Origin: Calothrix sp. PCC 7716
Lineage (GTDB): Bacteria > Cyanobacteriota > Cyanobacteriia > Cyanobacteriales > Nostocaceae
Direction of reading: 5' to 3'
Length of the DNA: 64,000 nucleotides
Assembly (NCBI RefSeq): GCF_019977735.1
Contig: NZ_AP025018.1
Location: forward strand, 7,444,580 to 7,508,579
Below are positions 34,815 through 43,873 of the stretch, one piece after another. The notes under the pieces are model-generated. The model saw nothing but the letters and a program-made list of their open reading frames with translations, ran no database searches and was not told the DNA's origin. The position numbers were made by a program, and so were the translations under genes. How positions within the stretch are numbered: position 1 is the stretch's first letter; every line of letters begins with the position of its first letter.

Positions 34815-35417
34815 ATGCTGCATCGAATTAAACTTAAACTGCATCCAACTGCAATTTCAATTGGGAGTGTCGCTGTTTTAGGCTTTTATGGTTTTAACAA
34901 TCAAGCATTTTCTATCATTGGCAATACGAAGAATAAAACAACTGTTACTAATTATTCGCCTCGGATGGCTGCATTTCTTGCTACTATAAGATGGGCAGAA
35001 ACAGGTACTAGTGGATATTCGAGTTATCGTAAATTAGTGTTCAACGGCACTTTTAACGATTTCTCTACCCATCCTAAGATAAAACAGTGCGCGCAGGTAT
35101 CGGGGAGAAATGTGTGTTCAACTGCTGCTGGCGCCTACCAAATGTTAGATATATCGTGGAATGATTTGCAACCTGATTTAGGGCTAAAAGATTTTTCTCC
35201 ACCCTCGCAAGATAAAATGGCAATTGAATATATTCGCCGTAACAAAGCTATCAACGATGTGGAATCAGGTAATGCCGAAATGGCATTTTGTAAGGTCGGG
35301 AAAGTATGGGCTAGCCTAATCTGTAATGATTACAATCAAAATCCAAAAACTATTGAAGAATTAACCAAATATTATAACACCCAGTTTGCATTTTTTAATA
35401 AAAGTAAGGAAATTTGA
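34815..35417 (+). CDS. GH104-like lysozyme (lambda R type), 200 aa
   Basis: After an N-terminal hydrophobic stretch (AISIGSVAVLGFYGFNNQAF), the sequence follows the phage lambda endolysin/GH104 pattern: MAAFLATIRWAETGTSGY with likely catalytic E62, FNDFSTHPKIK, the STAAGAYQMLDISWNDL block, FSPPSQDKMAIEYI and VWASLICND. These enzymes cleave the glycan strands of peptidoglycan. The next gene overlaps its stop (ATGA). It fits a wall-opening step in DNA transfer or a prophage-derived lysis step; context favours transfer. Confidence 0.8.
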   Translation: MLHRIKLKLHPTAISIGSVAVLGFYGFNNQAFSIIGNTKNKTTVTNYSPRMAAFLATIRWAETGTSGYSSYRKLVFNGTFNDFSTHPKIKQCAQVSGRNVCSTAAGAYQMLDISWNDLQPDLGLKDFSPPSQDKMAIEYIRRNKAINDVESGNAEMAFCKVGKVWASLICNDYNQNPKTIEELTKYYNTQFAFFNKSKEI

Positions 35418-36130
35418 TGTATTTACCCACTGTTGAATCAAATATTACAAGTAAGCCTAGCCCGCTGCTTACAGTGGTATTAGATGCCAAGCAGCAGGGT
35501 TACAATAATCAGCAAATAATACAATCAGCGCAACGTGTCGCTGAGTATAATGGTGATTATGCTGGATACCAGCTTGTTTTAACAACGATTAATCAAATTG
35601 AATTTTTAGAGAAGCTAAATCGTCCAGCAATTGCATATAGCCGTGAGTTCTTATTTAATGCTATTTACCAGTCCGTCTTATCTGGTATGGGCGATACCGA
35701 TATTATCACGGTATGCGGTGAGTACTGCAATTTAGATGATTTCGCGTTTTGCCAGCTAGCACTTGAGTATATTTTGATTAACCGCATTCCATCCGATAGC
35801 GAACAAGCTAATTTTTTGCGGATTGTTGATTCCAAGATAAGCCAAGGACTTGAGGTAGTATGTGAACTTTTTGTAGGATTGAAGAATATTTACCTTAACA
35901 ACATGCTTCGTAACGTATTGAACAATCTTATTTATCAGCTATACGTAGTATCAAAGCCAGTCGAGTATTTTCTTGATTTACGTGAGAAAATAGCTGATGA
36001 TTGGGTGCGAGATAGATTAAAGCGTGTTGCAAGCCTGATTGCAAAAGAAAGCTCAGGGCAATTAAAGTTTGATTTTACTTCCGTTGGTGTCACCCCTAAC
36101 TCCAGGGGAAACGCATCTAAAAAATGTTAA
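35414..36130 (+). pseudogene. Hypothetical protein cut short by ISAs1-type element
   Basis: Of the 238 codons, the last eight or so (from about 36103) come from the left IS end (RGNASKKC). The native part is helical (LDAKQQGYNNQQIIQSAQRV, NQIEFLEKLNRPAIAYSREF, RNVLNNLIYQLYVVSKPVEY) with no recognised family, ending SVGVTPN where the IS begins. On the far side of the IS the reading frame is a different, FtsK-like C-terminus. With no target duplication at the IS ends, a deletion next to the IS may have removed the DNA in between. Confidence 0.55.
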
Positions 36131-36423
36131 GGGATATTGACAAAATTCGATATTAATGTATTAAAAATGATTTGAGTTTATTTGGGCTATCAAAGTAAAT
36201 CATTTTAGTAATTCAATGCTTTTGTATGTAAGCTATCTTCAAAATGTATTATTTTTACTATTGTCTTATTTATCACAATACATATATTTTTTGACTAGTA
36301 TATTTTTGGTTGACAGAAGTGTCAATTAGTGAGTTTATCTCAAAATTGGTAATTATTTGTGCAATTTACACCTAGTGATGGTATTTTAAATTTTAACAAA
36401 ACACTGAAAATTAAAATTTACAG

Positions 36424-37554
36424 ATGAAGCTAAAACCAAAAATTACTATCGCAGACCACTTTGACTTAATTGAAGATCCAAGAATTGAACGGACAAAATT
36501 ACATGATTTAAATGATATTATCACCATCGCAATTTGTGCTGTAATCTGTGGTGCAGATACATGGGTTGATATTCAAGAATATGGAAAATCAAAACAAAAA
36601 TGGCTAAAAAAAATTCTAAAGTTATCTAATGGTATACCTTCACATGATACTTTCTCTCGTGTATTTGCACGTATAAACCCAGAACAATTTCAAAGCAGTT
36701 TTATAAATTGGATTCAGTCAATTAGTAATTTAACTGAGGGAGAAATTGTTGCAGTTGATGGTAAAGCACTACGTCATTCATATGATAAAAGTAAGGATAA
36801 AGCTGCTATTCATATGATTAGCGCATGGGCTACAAATGCGCGATTAGTTTTAGGCCAATTAAAAGTTAATGATAAATCAAATGAAATAACAGCAATTCCT
36901 GAATTGATTAAGCTATTATCTTTGAAAGGCTGTATTGTTTCTATCGACGCAATCGGTTGCCAAAAAACCATTGTTAAACAAATTGTAGAGCAAGAAGCTG
37001 ATTATATTATTGCTCTTAAAAAGAATCAAAAAAACTTGTATAATGAAGTAGAAGCTATATTTAGAAATGCAGTTATTTCTAAATACAAAGGATATAAACA
37101 TACCGAATATCGTTTAGTTGATGAAAGCCACGGGCGTACAGTCACTAGATATTACAGTGTACTAAATAATGTTGGGCATCTAGTAGACCCAAAAAACGAA
37201 TGGGCTAATTTAAATAGTATTGGCAAAGTTGATACTTTGAGGATTGCAAATGGTAAAATAAAATTAGAAAGTCGTTACTATATTTTAAGTGTAAACCGTA
37301 ATGCAGAATTTTTTGGCAATTCAATACGTAGTCATTGGCAAATAGAAAATTGCTTACATTGGGTATTGGATGTTCAGTTCCATGAAGACGATTCTAGAAT
37401 TCGTAAAGATAATGCTCCGGCTAACTTTGCCGTTTTAAGACATATTGCCCATAGCCTTTTAACCCAGGAAAAGTCTTTGAATACAGGAGTAAGCAATAAG
37501 CGAAAAAAAGCTGGCTGGGATGATAAATATTTATTGAATGTGTTGACTATCTAA
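36424..37554 (+). CDS. ISAs1-family transposase
   Basis: The 376-residue DDE transposase has the ISAs1-type N-terminal associated domain (DHFDLIEDPRIERTKLHDL, then CAVICGADTWVDIQEYGKSK), catalytic Asp in IVAVDGKALR, second Asp in VSIDAIGCQ, and the C-terminal block FGNSIRSHWQIENCLHWVLD with its Glu. Length is typical of the family, and no frameshift is seen, so it may be active. About 290 bp of AT-rich leader precede it inside the element. Confidence 0.92.
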   Translation: MKLKPKITIADHFDLIEDPRIERTKLHDLNDIITIAICAVICGADTWVDIQEYGKSKQKWLKKILKLSNGIPSHDTFSRVFARINPEQFQSSFINWIQSISNLTEGEIVAVDGKALRHSYDKSKDKAAIHMISAWATNARLVLGQLKVNDKSNEITAIPELIKLLSLKGCIVSIDAIGCQKTIVKQIVEQEADYIIALKKNQKNLYNEVEAIFRNAVISKYKGYKHTEYRLVDESHGRTVTRYYSVLNNVGHLVDPKNEWANLNSIGKVDTLRIANGKIKLESRYYILSVNRNAEFFGNSIRSHWQIENCLHWVLDVQFHEDDSRIRKDNAPANFAVLRHIAHSLLTQEKSLNTGVSNKRKKAGWDDKYLLNVLTI

Positions 37555-37597
37555 TTTTATCTTAAGTTTTATAAAAATTTTTATTATACATAAAATA

Positions 37598-37619
37598 CGT
37601 AAGTGTATTTGCACTTACG
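37598..37619. terminator. Hairpin after ISAs1 transposase
   Basis: CGTAAGTG-TATTTG-CACTTACG, a perfect 8-bp stem followed by ACTTTTTG, fits a rho-independent terminator 45 bp after the transposase stop. Confidence 0.65.
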
Positions 37620-37786
37620 ACTTTTTGGGCTGCGAGTTTTAGTGGAAACACTTGCATTTTTGAAAATTATTATTGAAATTTATATCACATTTTTTTATTT
37701 GACAATAACAAGAGCAAATTACTCTTTTTTATTGTTTGAAACGCTTATTTAGCTTAGATTGTGACTATTAAGATGCGTTTCCCCTG

Positions 37787-38388
37787 CATTTGCTGCCGCG
37801 CGACCAGAAGACAGTTATATCGCTTTAGCGGATGACAAGGATAGACGCGCCTACCATTTGCTCGGTCGTGGTGATTTTATTTTGCGTACAAACGAACTTG
37901 ATGAGCGCTTGCAAGCACTGTACCTGGCAGATGATGAGGATATAGAGTATTTTTGTTGCTTACTCTCTGAGGCAATAAATCAAGAAGACTCGTATGTAGC
38001 ATGGGAATCAAGGCTAAAATTTGATGATTTTGTCAAACAATTATATTTAAATAAGGGGTCAGTAGACCCAAATGGAGTTGACAGAATTGTTGGCAACAAG
38101 GAAATAAAAAACCAGCAGGCTAAAAACAAACAAACAGATAATGCTGACTCGTATCGGCATGGAGAAAAAGTTGAATTTCTAGCTAACTATGATTTTAACG
38201 TCGAGTTTGATGCCCAGATTAAGAATCAGATTTTAGGACTACATCGTCGTGGCTATGGCGTTGAAGAAATAGTTAAGGAAATATTTGGAGACTCACCTGG
38301 AGGTCGTAATAGTGATAGAAAATTTACAAAACTCAAAAATGCTGTTGAACGCTATATTCATTCTTTGAACGAAGGAGATAATTTATGA
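37787..38388 (+). pseudogene. C-terminal part of an FtsK/TraG-like DNA-transfer ATPase
   Basis: The frame is open from the IS edge: FAAARPEDSYIALADDKDRR, then AYHLLGRGDFILRTNELDER and LQALYLADDEDIEYFCCLL. This LLGRGDF...RLQALY pattern is the end of an FtsK/HerA-type motor domain (compare the GxGDML...RxQG motif of FtsK). The Walker motifs are missing, presumably lost when the ISAs1 element inserted or deleted. A separate C-terminal region (QIKNQILGLHRRGYGVEEIV) may be an HTH-like helical domain. It overlaps the RusA-like gene by 4 bp. The motor assignment is tentative. Confidence 0.55.
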
Positions 38389-38852
38389 TTTATACTTTGA
38401 CTATGGAATTGCCTCCAACATTGAATGAGATTATCGATGCTGCACGTGAAAGCTGGCAGAAAAGCGCATCAATGAAAAAATTGTGGACTAATAAAATTAC
38501 TGGATTTGTGGCAGAATGTGATATTAAGTTTCTTGGTCAAGTTTGGTTAGAATTTCACTGGTATCTCACCAACTTCGGAAGAGATGCTGATAATGTTGCT
38601 GCTGCTTGCAAATTTATTATGGATGGAATAGTTAACGCTAACACCATTCGTAACGATAATTTAACAGTAATTCAATCCCCAGTAGTTCATTACTATCACC
38701 GTAGTAGTAAAGACAATGGTGTAATGTTGAGAATTTCCGAATCACCAGATTTTTTGTTAGAGAATATTCTTACTGCTAATAATTATTCGTATTTTGCGCT
38801 GCGAGACTGTCAACAAAAAATCAGTAAATTTATATATGATGAAAATGATTAA
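38385..38852 (+). CDS. RusA-like Holliday-junction resolvase
   Basis: The 155-residue protein starts PPTLNEIIDAARESWQKSAS and has the RusA catalytic pattern GRDADNVAAACKFIMDGIVN followed by IRNDNLTVIQ, with D67, D69, and acidic residues near 80 and 90. RusA-family enzymes cut four-way DNA junctions and are common in prophages and plasmids. It is the last gene of the transfer-like run, overlapping the preceding one. Confidence 0.75.
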   Translation: MIYTLTMELPPTLNEIIDAARESWQKSASMKKLWTNKITGFVAECDIKFLGQVWLEFHWYLTNFGRDADNVAAACKFIMDGIVNANTIRNDNLTVIQSPVVHYYHRSSKDNGVMLRISESPDFLLENILTANNYSYFALRDCQQKISKFIYDEND

Positions 38853-39039
38853 TGTTATAAAAATAGACATGTCATTATAAATCCCCCCAACCCCCATCTT
38901 AATAAGGACGGCTAAGAATAGCCCCGTATTTCCCACTTCTTAAGGAAATAAAAATAGCCTCTTGTTCCCGCTTTATTTAGTTAGGTTAGGGGGTATTAAA
39001 CCATAAAAGTAACAAACAATTCTAAAAGAGGTACTAATT
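38853..39039. other. Intergenic, repeat-like, C-rich
   Basis: Contains CCCCCCAACCCCCATCTTAA and a C-rich segment, with the complementary TTAGGTTAGGGGGT near its end, so it may fold back. A similar C-rich start is at 54001 (CCCCCAACCCCCTTAATAAA). No ORF. Confidence 0.45.
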
Positions 39040-39519
39040 ATGCTACGCTTCAAAGACTACAATCAGTTAATTGAAAATATAAATTCAGGTAAAAACATTA
39101 ATTTATGGGGTAAAAAGGCTATTGGTAAAACTTTTACTGTTAAGAATTGCTTGCTTAAGGATATTAGTTGTGAATCGGTTTATCTCAATTTAGATTATCC
39201 TTTTAGCGTGGATAACCTTTTTCAAGTTATTCCCATGAGCTTTGGTTTATATTACCAGCAAGATTGGTATGAAATTGTTACTCAGTTAACAAATGATTTT
39301 AACAGACTATTAGTAATAGATGCTTTTGACAGATTACACTGTGTAAGTGAGACTTTTGAAGAAGATTTATTTCGGTTACAGCAGTTAGCAAAATTAGAAA
39401 AACTATCTGTGCTTGTAATATCTAGAATGCCCTTGAAGTATTTCCACTTTTCAAATTTTGCTGATTATTTTGAGGAATTGGAGCTAAATGAGGCTAATAC
39501 TTGGCAGATAGGTAGATAA
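39040..39519 (+). CDS. Small P-loop NTPase-like protein (159 aa)
   Basis: Walker A-like GKKAIGKTFTV near residue 24 and Walker B-like RLLVIDAFDRL near 89 are visible. The fold is minimal (about 150 residues), shorter than complete AAA+ or STAND domains, and lacks an evident sensor or arginine-finger motif. A switch, clamp or degenerate ATPase is possible. AAAGAGG precedes the ATG. Next downstream is a tiny ORF and then the TnpB element. Confidence 0.6.
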   Translation: MLRFKDYNQLIENINSGKNINLWGKKAIGKTFTVKNCLLKDISCESVYLNLDYPFSVDNLFQVIPMSFGLYYQQDWYEIVTQLTNDFNRLLVIDAFDRLHCVSETFEEDLFRLQQLAKLEKLSVLVISRMPLKYFHFSNFADYFEELELNEANTWQIGR

Positions 39520-39536
39520 ATTGTGAGCTAATTGAT

Positions 39537-39647
39537 ATGAAGAATATATACGAACAAGTTGACGATACTTTACAAGCATCATCGATGATGTCAGATGATG
39601 AATTATTGTACGAAGTTGCTCATACGGTTTGGAATATTTTATCATAA
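39537..39647 (+). CDS. Very small ORF (36 aa) before TnpB element
   Basis: MKNIYEQVDDTLQASSMMSD then DELLYEVAHTVWNILS. Acidic and helical, protein-like in composition. It begins 18 bp after the P-loop gene and ends at the edge of the TnpB element, so it may be a truncated gene. A frame with similar character (41403-41528) lies just beyond the other end of that element. Confidence 0.35.
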   Translation: MKNIYEQVDDTLQASSMMSDDELLYEVAHTVWNILS

Positions 39648-39850
39648 AGCCGTAATACCCCATTCTCTATAAGATTGGGGATGTAACGCGTATAGTTCTA
39701 AAATATACATTCAATCCGATTAAAGATTAACAAAAATCATCAAAATAAAAAATATTTGATTGTCGCAAATTTATCATATTTAATGATACAATTTAGATAC
39801 AATATTCAAAAAAAATGTTCAAATTTACTTGAAGTAATGGAGGTGTATGA

Positions 39851-41320
39851 TTGGCTCAAAAAAAGATGTTCAAGCAAATAGTTAAACAAGCCGAAATTCC
39901 GACAAAGAATATCGGTGTTACCAAAATACAGCTAGATATTTCAGGTGAATATGAATTTCACCTTGAGACTATTTGTAAGTACAGTAACAACGTTCATAAC
40001 CGAGCGGTGTTTGTACAGCGCCAAAATTTCTTTTTTGGTGAAGGCTATTTAGGTAAGTTTGATTTAATCAATGCTGTAACTAAAGCCGATAGCGAATGGT
40101 ACTCGTACAGTTGTAAATATCTATATTCCCAAGCTGCACAACAGTCAGTTATCACCGTCTTTGAAGCATTTAGCACTTATAAAGAAGGTTTAAGATTGCA
40201 TAAAGTTGGGGAATTGAGCGAACAGCCTAAGTTACCAGGTTATAGAAAAAGAGGGGGTCTACAAAAAGTAACTTATCCTGCTCAAAATTTGACCTATTCA
40301 GAAGGATATATCAAAATACCATTAGGTGTAGGTTACTCGCAGGAGTATGAAATTGATGCTTTGTACTTACCATTCCCTAGCCATATTGATAAGAACAAGA
40401 TTAAAGAAGTGAGCATCTTACCTCAAAATGGTAAGTTTTTTTTAGAAATATCAGTTGGTAAAGAGCTAGTTCCTTCTCTTCCTGATTACAGCAAAGTGTA
40501 TTGTATCGACCCCGGTTTAAATAATGCACTTTCTGTTATGAGTAATTTTGGTGATAGTTTTATAGTAGATGGCAGACAAGCTAAGTCTATCAATCAACTG
40601 TACAACAAGAAAATTAGTGAGTATAAAACAGGTAAGGATGGTGATTTTTGGGATGAGTATTGCGACTATTTGACATTGAAGAGAAATAATACTATTAGAG
40701 ATTGGTACAACAAAGCTGCTAAACTATTCATAGAAAGATGTCTAGCAAATAACGTTGGTATCGTTGGTTTCGGTTGGAATTCAGGATTTAAAGATGCTAT
40801 TAAACTTGGTCGTAAAAGCAATCAGAGTTTTACTCAGTTGCCCTTAGCCAAGTTGAGAGATGCTATCAAAAATCTATGCATTCTTAACAATATTCTATTT
40901 TATGAGATAGATGAATCTTACTCATCTAAGTCGTCTTTTCTGGATGGAGACTTATTGCCTTTATATGGTGCAAAACCCATTAGCTATAAGTTTTCTGGTC
41001 GCAGAATTAGACGTGGATTGTATAAGTCACAATTCGGTATTTGTGTGAATGCTGATATTCATGGTGCGGTTAATTTAATTCGTCGCTTAAGTCAATACGT
41101 TAACATTGACTTATCAGGTATTACAATTCAATCTTTGCGTTCTGCAACAAGACTATTTGTTTGGAAAAAAAAAGATGATAAAAATGCTCGTTCCACAAAT
41201 AGAAATGTTGATATCAATTGCGTGAAAGGGCAATATTGCAATTTGTCTGACCACCTAAAGAATAAACATCTGAGCAAGCGCTCGGAGTTAATCAAAAGTA
41301 AGCTCAAAAACGCAAATTAG
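39851..41320 (+). CDS. tnpB: TnpB-like RNA-guided nuclease (OrfB family), 489 aa
   Basis: RuvC-like active-site motifs are seen: D220 in YCIDPGLNNALSV, acidic E352/E355 in FYEIDESYSSKSSFLDGD, and D402 in VNADIHGAVNLIRR. The usual TnpB zinc-finger cysteines are not visible: the SSKSSFLD stretch has serine where relatives often have SKCSFLD. The KFSGRRIRRGLYKS segment is typical of this subfamily. A TTG start at 39851 is chosen because GGAGG lies 7 bp upstream. TnpB uses an RNA from the element's right end to cut DNA and to maintain the transposon. Length is above the usual 400 residues, mainly at the C-terminus. Confidence 0.82.
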   Translation: MAQKKMFKQIVKQAEIPTKNIGVTKIQLDISGEYEFHLETICKYSNNVHNRAVFVQRQNFFFGEGYLGKFDLINAVTKADSEWYSYSCKYLYSQAAQQSVITVFEAFSTYKEGLRLHKVGELSEQPKLPGYRKRGGLQKVTYPAQNLTYSEGYIKIPLGVGYSQEYEIDALYLPFPSHIDKNKIKEVSILPQNGKFFLEISVGKELVPSLPDYSKVYCIDPGLNNALSVMSNFGDSFIVDGRQAKSINQLYNKKISEYKTGKDGDFWDEYCDYLTLKRNNTIRDWYNKAAKLFIERCLANNVGIVGFGWNSGFKDAIKLGRKSNQSFTQLPLAKLRDAIKNLCILNNILFYEIDESYSSKSSFLDGDLLPLYGAKPISYKFSGRRIRRGLYKSQFGICVNADIHGAVNLIRRLSQYVNIDLSGITIQSLRSATRLFVWKKKDDKNARSTNRNVDINCVKGQYCNLSDHLKNKHLSKRSELIKSKLKNAN

Positions 41321-41376
41321 AGAGTCTAGAAGGTACTTTGACTACCTTAGTCCATTCCCCTCTCGTATCGGTGGAA

Positions 41377-41409
41377 TCCCCGTTGCAAGGATAGCGGGGA
41401 GGATGTCAA
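41377..41409 (+). ncRNA. Likely right-end/omega-RNA scaffold hairpin of TnpB element
   Basis: TCCCCG TTGCAAGGATAG CGGGGA hairpin then GGATGTCAA, about 60 bp after the tnpB stop. In characterised TnpB systems the RNA begins inside the tnpB 3' end and finishes with this terminal stem before the guide. The 5' extent is not determined here. Confidence 0.5.
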
Positions 41410-41528
41410 TTGTTCAAATCAAGTTCAATTTAAATTTGATATTTGGTAACAAGTTAGATGAGCAAAAGGAAGCTATGGATTATCTTGAAGTGCTGCGTTC
41501 TGAAATAAATGCTGCATTATATGGGTGA
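41403..41528 (+). CDS. Small ORF or 3' gene remnant (41 aa)
   Basis: MSIVQIKFNLNLIFGNKLDE then QKEAMDYLEVLRSEINAALY. The second half is protein-like; the ATG lies within the IS right end, so this may be the 3' part of a gene cut by the TnpB element. Confidence 0.3.
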   Translation: MSIVQIKFNLNLIFGNKLDEQKEAMDYLEVLRSEINAALYG

Positions 41529-41768
41529 TGTTCCAAGTGGGGAAGTGTTACTACTTGTAACAAAGTAAGATTCGATTCTTACTATCACCATTGGGGATGA
41601 AGCAGTTAGCGATACTGAAAATTAACTATTACGGGACAATTTTACAGTTCTGGAAAATTTAACAGAGTAAAGTGTTGGTTAATTGTTTCTCCTCAAATCC
41701 CAATTAAAAAGATGCCAGGGCGAGAGTAATTTTTTGTTCTTGTAACCTGCTATTGAGAGGGATAGACT

Positions 41769-43043
41769 ATGTTGAATAAATTTTGTGGTCAGGCATTTAA
41801 AACGGTTAATGCAGCATTGGGATTTATTTCTCTAACTGCAATTGCGATTGGCGCCGTATCTACCTTTTCAGGTTTAGGACTTCGCTTAATTGCAAGAGGA
41901 GGAATCTCTATCATTCCCGAAGAACGTACAGAAAGCCTAACTAATCTTGGTATGGGTCTTTGTATGTGTGGTGGAGTTGGATTTGCTGGTGCGGTTGTGG
42001 CTGCTGCTGGCGCCGCAAGCCTTTTAGATGCAGATGATAAGGTACAGGAGGAGGAATCTCAAACTTCTGATAATCGTGTGGTATTCAGGACAAGTGATAG
42101 CGTGCAACAAAATAATATCGATTCCTTATACCTATATCAGGTGATGCGAATCGAAGGTCATCGCGCGCTCAATGGTAGGCTAATTGTAGGAAGAATTGAG
42201 GATGAACTAACCCGGAAAGTTGTAATTTACGATACGTTAAACCATCATGTTGACAGTTTAATGGAAATATTTGATACTGATTGTGATGAGGATAAGCTAG
42301 TAGGAAAAGCGTTTTCGTCAACCCTTCCAAATCCGTGGGATGCAATTCGTGATTTTATTGATTATCACCGTCCTCAACTGGGAAAAAAAGACTGGTTAGG
42401 AAATTGCATTGAAAAATGTACTGGGTGTCGTAATTTTCACGGCGAAAATAGCGTCGTTTGCGGAATTTTCCCCTATGGGTGGCAAGAAGATTGCACTTGT
42501 CCTGATTGGCAACCTGTTCAAAACAAACAGCGAATTTGTTTTTCATACGAGCGAGAAGAAGTTATCGAGCGTTTAAATCAGGATATCGAACCGAATAAGG
42601 CGGTAATCCAGAAAAACGATGATGGTACTTTGACATTGTGGGATAACCATACATTACGTAGATTCCACTTTACATGGGCAGGAATTCTTCTAGATGATTC
42701 AGATCGACTTTTAGAATTGGGCACACATGCCCGTTTACTTTCTTACTGCCAATATTTTGCAGTGCGTGCGGTAGTTGAGTTTGATTACTCTACTAAAATT
42801 GATGAGTTTGTTAAACTATTAAAGGGTATTGCTACTATTGAAATCGAAGATGAGGGTATTAATATTCGGACTAACTATTGTCCACGTTTAAATATTAATA
42901 TTACTCGTACCTATCGTTTCCGTTTCGATGGTATCCCATTGTATCCTTACGAGTCAATTGTTCCTGTAGAGTTAAAGCACAATTACAACCTTGTCACTTT
43001 TATTGAGTGGTTGAAAGCTAATAAATCTAAAATCAGAAGATGA
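41769..43043 (+). CDS. Membrane protein with cysteine-rich domain (424 aa)
   Basis: Not recognised. Two hydrophobic segments occur near the N-terminus (ALGFISLTAIAIGAVSTFSG and GLCMCGGVGFAGAVVAAAGA). A soluble region follows with a compact metal-site-like cluster, CIEKCTGCRNFHG and VVCGIFPYGWQEDCTCPDW, containing six cysteines and a histidine that could hold zinc or an Fe-S cluster. The C-terminal third is mixed alpha/beta (RTYRFRFDGIPLYPYESI). GAGAGG precedes the ATG. In context it may belong to the plasmid membrane functions. Confidence 0.6.
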   Translation: MLNKFCGQAFKTVNAALGFISLTAIAIGAVSTFSGLGLRLIARGGISIIPEERTESLTNLGMGLCMCGGVGFAGAVVAAAGAASLLDADDKVQEEESQTSDNRVVFRTSDSVQQNNIDSLYLYQVMRIEGHRALNGRLIVGRIEDELTRKVVIYDTLNHHVDSLMEIFDTDCDEDKLVGKAFSSTLPNPWDAIRDFIDYHRPQLGKKDWLGNCIEKCTGCRNFHGENSVVCGIFPYGWQEDCTCPDWQPVQNKQRICFSYEREEVIERLNQDIEPNKAVIQKNDDGTLTLWDNHTLRRFHFTWAGILLDDSDRLLELGTHARLLSYCQYFAVRAVVEFDYSTKIDEFVKLLKGIATIEIEDEGINIRTNYCPRLNINITRTYRFRFDGIPLYPYESIVPVELKHNYNLVTFIEWLKANKSKIRR

Positions 43044-43205
43044 ATCAGCATTTAACTCAAGGTGCCTACTACAAATACCAGACTAATATATCAAAGTATA
43101 TTCCTTTGAAATAACCTTGAATTTATTTTGGTCTATCTGTTGCTAGGGAAATAACGTCAATATTTTCTTCTACTTGGTTGGTGATGTGTAAGTAATTCTC
43201 AGCAC

Positions 43206-43220
43206 GGGGGTTTATCCCCC
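43206..43220. terminator. Short hairpin GGGGGTTTATCCCCC
   Basis: A 5-bp GC stem with TTTAT loop between two rightward genes. Possible terminator or leader hairpin; no T-run. Confidence 0.35.
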
Positions 43221-43271
43221 ACTACTGGGTAATTATTTTACAGTTACCTGTCAATAATTTGGAGAAATACC

Positions 43272-43805
43272 ATGTTTGATTGTTCTGCTTTTGAAACATC
43301 TGCTACTGTAGCAACGTTAAATGATTTCTTATTTCCGGTTTTACTATTTGCAGTTATTTTCTGGTTTTTGTGTGAGATTTTCTTAGACGTTGAAACTCAA
43401 TCATCCTTGAGAGTTTACCAGGCGCCTACGGTACTGGACTCACATCTGATGGATGAGCGGTTTGCCCTCGATGGTAACTCAACTGATAATGATAATACTG
43501 CTCAAAAAGCTGGAGATAACTTAATGCTCGAAAACTTGCTTGCCAAAATGGCTGCAACAATTGATGAGCATAAAACCAAAAAATCTGAATCATTCGATGT
43601 TGATACTGAACACCAAAACTTGAAAGCGTTGGGCACCCGTAAACTTCGAGACTTTTGCCGAAATAGCAAAATCAAGGGGTACGCCAGTGCTTACAACCGA
43701 AGTGGACTGGACGGATTGGTAGATTTTTTATTGGCACAACAAATTTACGCTCATCAAATTGAGCAACAGTTCAAGCATGTAGAGACGTTGGCACGCGGAC
43801 ATTAA
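43272..43805 (+). CDS. Membrane-anchored SAP-like protein (177 aa)
   Basis: A hydrophobic segment (LNDFLFPVLLFAVIFWFLCE, residues of about 15-36) anchors the protein. The C-terminal 45 residues match the SAP/Rho-N helix-extension-helix pattern: LKALGTRKLRDFCRNSKIKG, then YASAYNRSGLDGLVDFLL. SAP motifs bind DNA or RNA. A membrane-tethered SAP domain could hold plasmid DNA at the membrane. GGAG precedes the ATG. The linker between is polar and variable. Confidence 0.6.
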   Translation: MFDCSAFETSATVATLNDFLFPVLLFAVIFWFLCEIFLDVETQSSLRVYQAPTVLDSHLMDERFALDGNSTDNDNTAQKAGDNLMLENLLAKMAATIDEHKTKKSESFDVDTEHQNLKALGTRKLRDFCRNSKIKGYASAYNRSGLDGLVDFLLAQQIYAHQIEQQFKHVETLARGH

Positions 43806-43873
43806 CGAAAAGCCCTGGCGTTTCCATCGGGATTAAATATTACAATCTTATTTTCTTTTTTCAGGTAATTATT

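Larger units (their letters stand above)
36103..37786 (+). mobile_element. ISAs1-family insertion sequence (about 1.68 kb)
   Basis: Terminal inverted repeats CAGGGGAAACGCATCT (36103-36118) and AGATGCGTTTCCCCTG (37771-37786) are exact over 16 bp. They enclose one complete transposase gene. The flanks (CCTAACTC on the left, CATTTGCT on the right) do not form a target-site duplication, so adjacent deletion or recombination is likely. A hairpin at 37598-37619 lies after the gene. Confidence 0.85.
39650..41409 (+). mobile_element. IS605-type (IS1341-like) element carrying only tnpB
   Basis: Left end: hairpin CCCCATtctctataagATTGGGG (39658-39680). Right end: TCCCCG...CGGGGA hairpin (41377-41400) followed by GGATGTCAA, the style of cyanobacterial IS200/IS605 right ends. 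In TnpB systems the right end also encodes the guide RNA scaffold, whose guide would come from the sequence just after about 41409. No TnpA gene is present, so movement would need one in trans. Ends are approximate. Confidence 0.7.

Noticed and set aside
39851-41320. Possible Cas12k/CAST effector
   Set aside because: Acidic RuvC residues are intact, length is 489, IS605-type ends are present, and there are no tnsB/tnsC/tniQ genes or CRISPR repeats.
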